Assembly: GCA_016719605.1 (NCBI GenBank)
Contig: JADJYW010000006.1
Coordinates: 361,501-425,500 of the forward strand
Reading direction: 5' to 3'
DNA: 64,000 bases
Source: Lewinellaceae bacterium
GTDB lineage: Bacteria; Bacteroidota; Bacteroidia; Chitinophagales; Saprospiraceae
Shown: one piece after another, positions 62,859 to 64,000 of the stretch
Layout: every line of letters starts with the position of its first letter
Position numbering within the stretch: position 1 is the first letter of the stretch
Notes under the pieces: model-generated
Told to the model about the DNA's origin: nothing
Databases searched by the model: none
Seen by the model: only the letters and a program-made list of their open reading frames with translations
Program-made: the position numbers and the translations under genes

Positions 62859-63875
62859 TTACTTGCTGTACAGATGCACCCAGGCATTGCCTGTTGCGAA
62901 CTTTCCGACCTGCCCGGTACCCGAGCGCGTCGGGGCGGCTTCGACGGCAACCTTCCAGAATGCATTGGCTGCCAGTTGGTTGGCCTCGGCAATGTCCGTT
63001 TTGCCTGCGGCAGCCTCCGCGGTATAGCCGTGCAGCAGGGCTTTAAATTGTTGCTGGAACAAATCCGGTTGCCCGAAAATATCCACGCCAATCACTTTGC
63101 CATTGGACACAGCCACCACGCCAACGGTGTTGGACAGGCTGGAAAATTTTCCTTCAAAAAAGCGCAGACACGCTTCGCGCTGTTTTTTTTGCGCGTTTTC
63201 GGTTTCGAGGGCTGCATAGGCCTGGGTGCTTGACTCGGCGTCGTTGGCGGAGGTTACTTGCGATACGGCGTTCCAAACCCCCTGTTGGTTGCCGGAATAG
63301 ACGGCCTGTCGCACTTGCGGGCTGGCCACATTGTAGTAGCCGCGGAAGGCGGCTACGCGTTTTTCCGATTCGGAAGCCGCGGGATTGTAGTAACTGGAGC
63401 GGCCTGCCTCCACGCAAAACACGGCGATATTTTTCACAGTACCCGGTTTGATGATGTCGTCGTGGGCGATTACACGATCCTGGTTGCCGCCGGTGACCAC
63501 GTCGCCGGCCATGAGAAAAATGGCCTCCTTGCTTTTATTTTGCACGGTCAGTCCGTTGTACCAGTTGTCGCGTTCGCGGCCAAATTGTTTGCGCTCGGTG
63601 ATCCGGAAGCCGGGGGTATTCATGCCCTCAGCCAGTGTTTTCATGGCGGGCAGGATGTTTGTTGCTTGTGTTGCGGTTTCGGCCAGTACCGGGTAGAGGC
63701 GCAGGGTTTCGTGTTGCCACTCGGGGTTGGCGCTCAGGTCGAGCTGAAGTCCGGCGATGGAAATGATTTTGGAGGAGGTGTCGGCGCTGTTTATTTGGGT
63801 GGACTCGGTGCTGGATTCGTTACAGGAAAACAGGATAATAGCCAACAGGCCGGCCAGTAGTGTGCTCTTTTTCAT
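62859..63875 (-). CDS. DUF6569 (ARPP-1-like) lipoprotein
   Basis: An exported protein of 338 residues from the ATG at 63875, which gives the signal MKKSTLLAGLLAIILFSC with lipidated Cys18. The body resembles the ARPP-1/DUF6569 domain: LRLYPVLAETATQA, LAEGMNTPGFRITE, LTVQNKSKEAIFLMAGDVVTGGNQDRV, IAVFCVEAGRSSY and the C-terminal GVVAVSNGKVIGVDIFGQPDLF. The function of the family is unknown. It lies upstream of aceE on the same strand with a candidate promoter at 63927-63959. Confidence 0.85.
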   Translation of the reverse strand: MKKSTLLAGLLAIILFSCNESSTESTQINSADTSSKIISIAGLQLDLSANPEWQHETLRLYPVLAETATQATNILPAMKTLAEGMNTPGFRITERKQFGRERDNWYNGLTVQNKSKEAIFLMAGDVVTGGNQDRVIAHDDIIKPGTVKNIAVFCVEAGRSSYYNPAASESEKRVAAFRGYYNVASPQVRQAVYSGNQQGVWNAVSQVTSANDAESSTQAYAALETENAQKKQREACLRFFEGKFSSLSNTVGVVAVSNGKVIGVDIFGQPDLFQQQFKALLHGYTAEAAAGKTDIAEANQLAANAFWKVAVEAAPTRSGTGQVGKFATGNAWVHLYSK

Positions 63876-63926
63876 GCTTTTTTGTTTTTGAGTGAAATCG
63901 GGTGGATGGAGAGTGTATTTCGGGTT

Positions 63927-63959
63927 CAAAAGTAGGGGATGAGCAGGGCTGTGTCCAAA
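63927..63959 (-). promoter_or_regulatory. Candidate promoter of the DUF6569 lipoprotein gene
   Basis: On the minus strand TTTG (63956-63959) and TACTTTTG (63927-63934), 21 bases apart, close to the Bacteroidota consensus, with the ATG ~50 bases further on. Confidence 0.5.
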
Positions 63960-64000
63960 CTTATTTTTACCCCCGGGCAGCTATCTCGCTTGATTCGGCG

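Overview
The window comes from a member of the Bacteroidota, most likely the Saprospiria (Haliscomenobacter/Lewinella/activated-sludge Saprospiraceae type). The evidence is a complete alternative complex III (act) operon fused to an aa3-type oxidase operon, type IX secretion C-terminal domains on two exported proteins, a TonB receptor with an N-terminal carboxypeptidase-regulatory-like domain, DUF4252 proteins behind an ECF sigma factor, weak Shine-Dalgarno sequences, and repeated TAnnTTTG -7 boxes. The lineage below phylum is inference. No phage, plasmid, defence island, CRISPR array, rRNA or tRNA was seen; this is core chromosome with two small repeat elements.

Layout. 1-1 kb: 3' end of phosphoglycerate kinase, then a CGCAGAGACGCAGAG-type repeat cluster with a 58-bp perfect inverted repeat. 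1.3-7.1 kb (minus): peroxiredoxin, DUF2807 lipoprotein, subtilisin-like protease, TonB receptor. 7.2-10.3 kb: Kup K+ transporter and a K+ channel with RCK domains. 10.3-13.1 kb: GH13 alpha-amylase lipoprotein, unknown lipoprotein, beta-phosphoglucomutase-like protein. 13.2-16.3 kb: dnaK, a small lipoprotein, a DUF486 membrane protein and a MITE-like element. 16.5-20.9 kb: a lone AddA/UvrD-type helicase, a small membrane protein and an SDR oxidoreductase. 21.1-24.2 kb: ECF sigma factor, membrane protein (anti-sigma-like), two DUF4252 proteins, DksA/TraR-like protein. 24.6-27.0 kb: fused alpha/beta E1 2-oxoacid dehydrogenase, broken by about five indels. 27.1-44.1 kb: actABCDEF, then oxidase subunits II and I, heme O synthase, two subunit III genes, subunit IV, a degenerate SCO-like protein, DUF420 and a CPMC membrane protein. 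Together these form a quinol:cytochrome c oxidoreductase and its terminal oxidase. 44.2-49.5 kb: beta-barrel-like protein, coaD, pruA, rplS, YceI, a T9SS cargo protein. 49.6-64 kb (all minus): TlpA-like protein, sigma-54 activator, miaB, uridine phosphorylase-like protein, DUF4403 lipoprotein, MacB-type permease, Maf, a remarkable SGNH-hydrolase/UbiA-prenyltransferase fusion, aceE and a DUF6569 lipoprotein.

Reliability. Eight genes carry apparent single-base indels, mostly in short homopolymers, and in each case adding or removing one base restores a well-known protein. This looks like residual sequencing error rather than gene decay, so broken genes are annotated here as single reconstructed loci. 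The most unusual items are the SGNH-UbiA fusion, the SCO-like protein without its copper-binding cysteines, the phosphoglucomutase-like enzyme without its aspartate nucleophile, and 10-11-base G/C tracts inside coaD and beside other genes.
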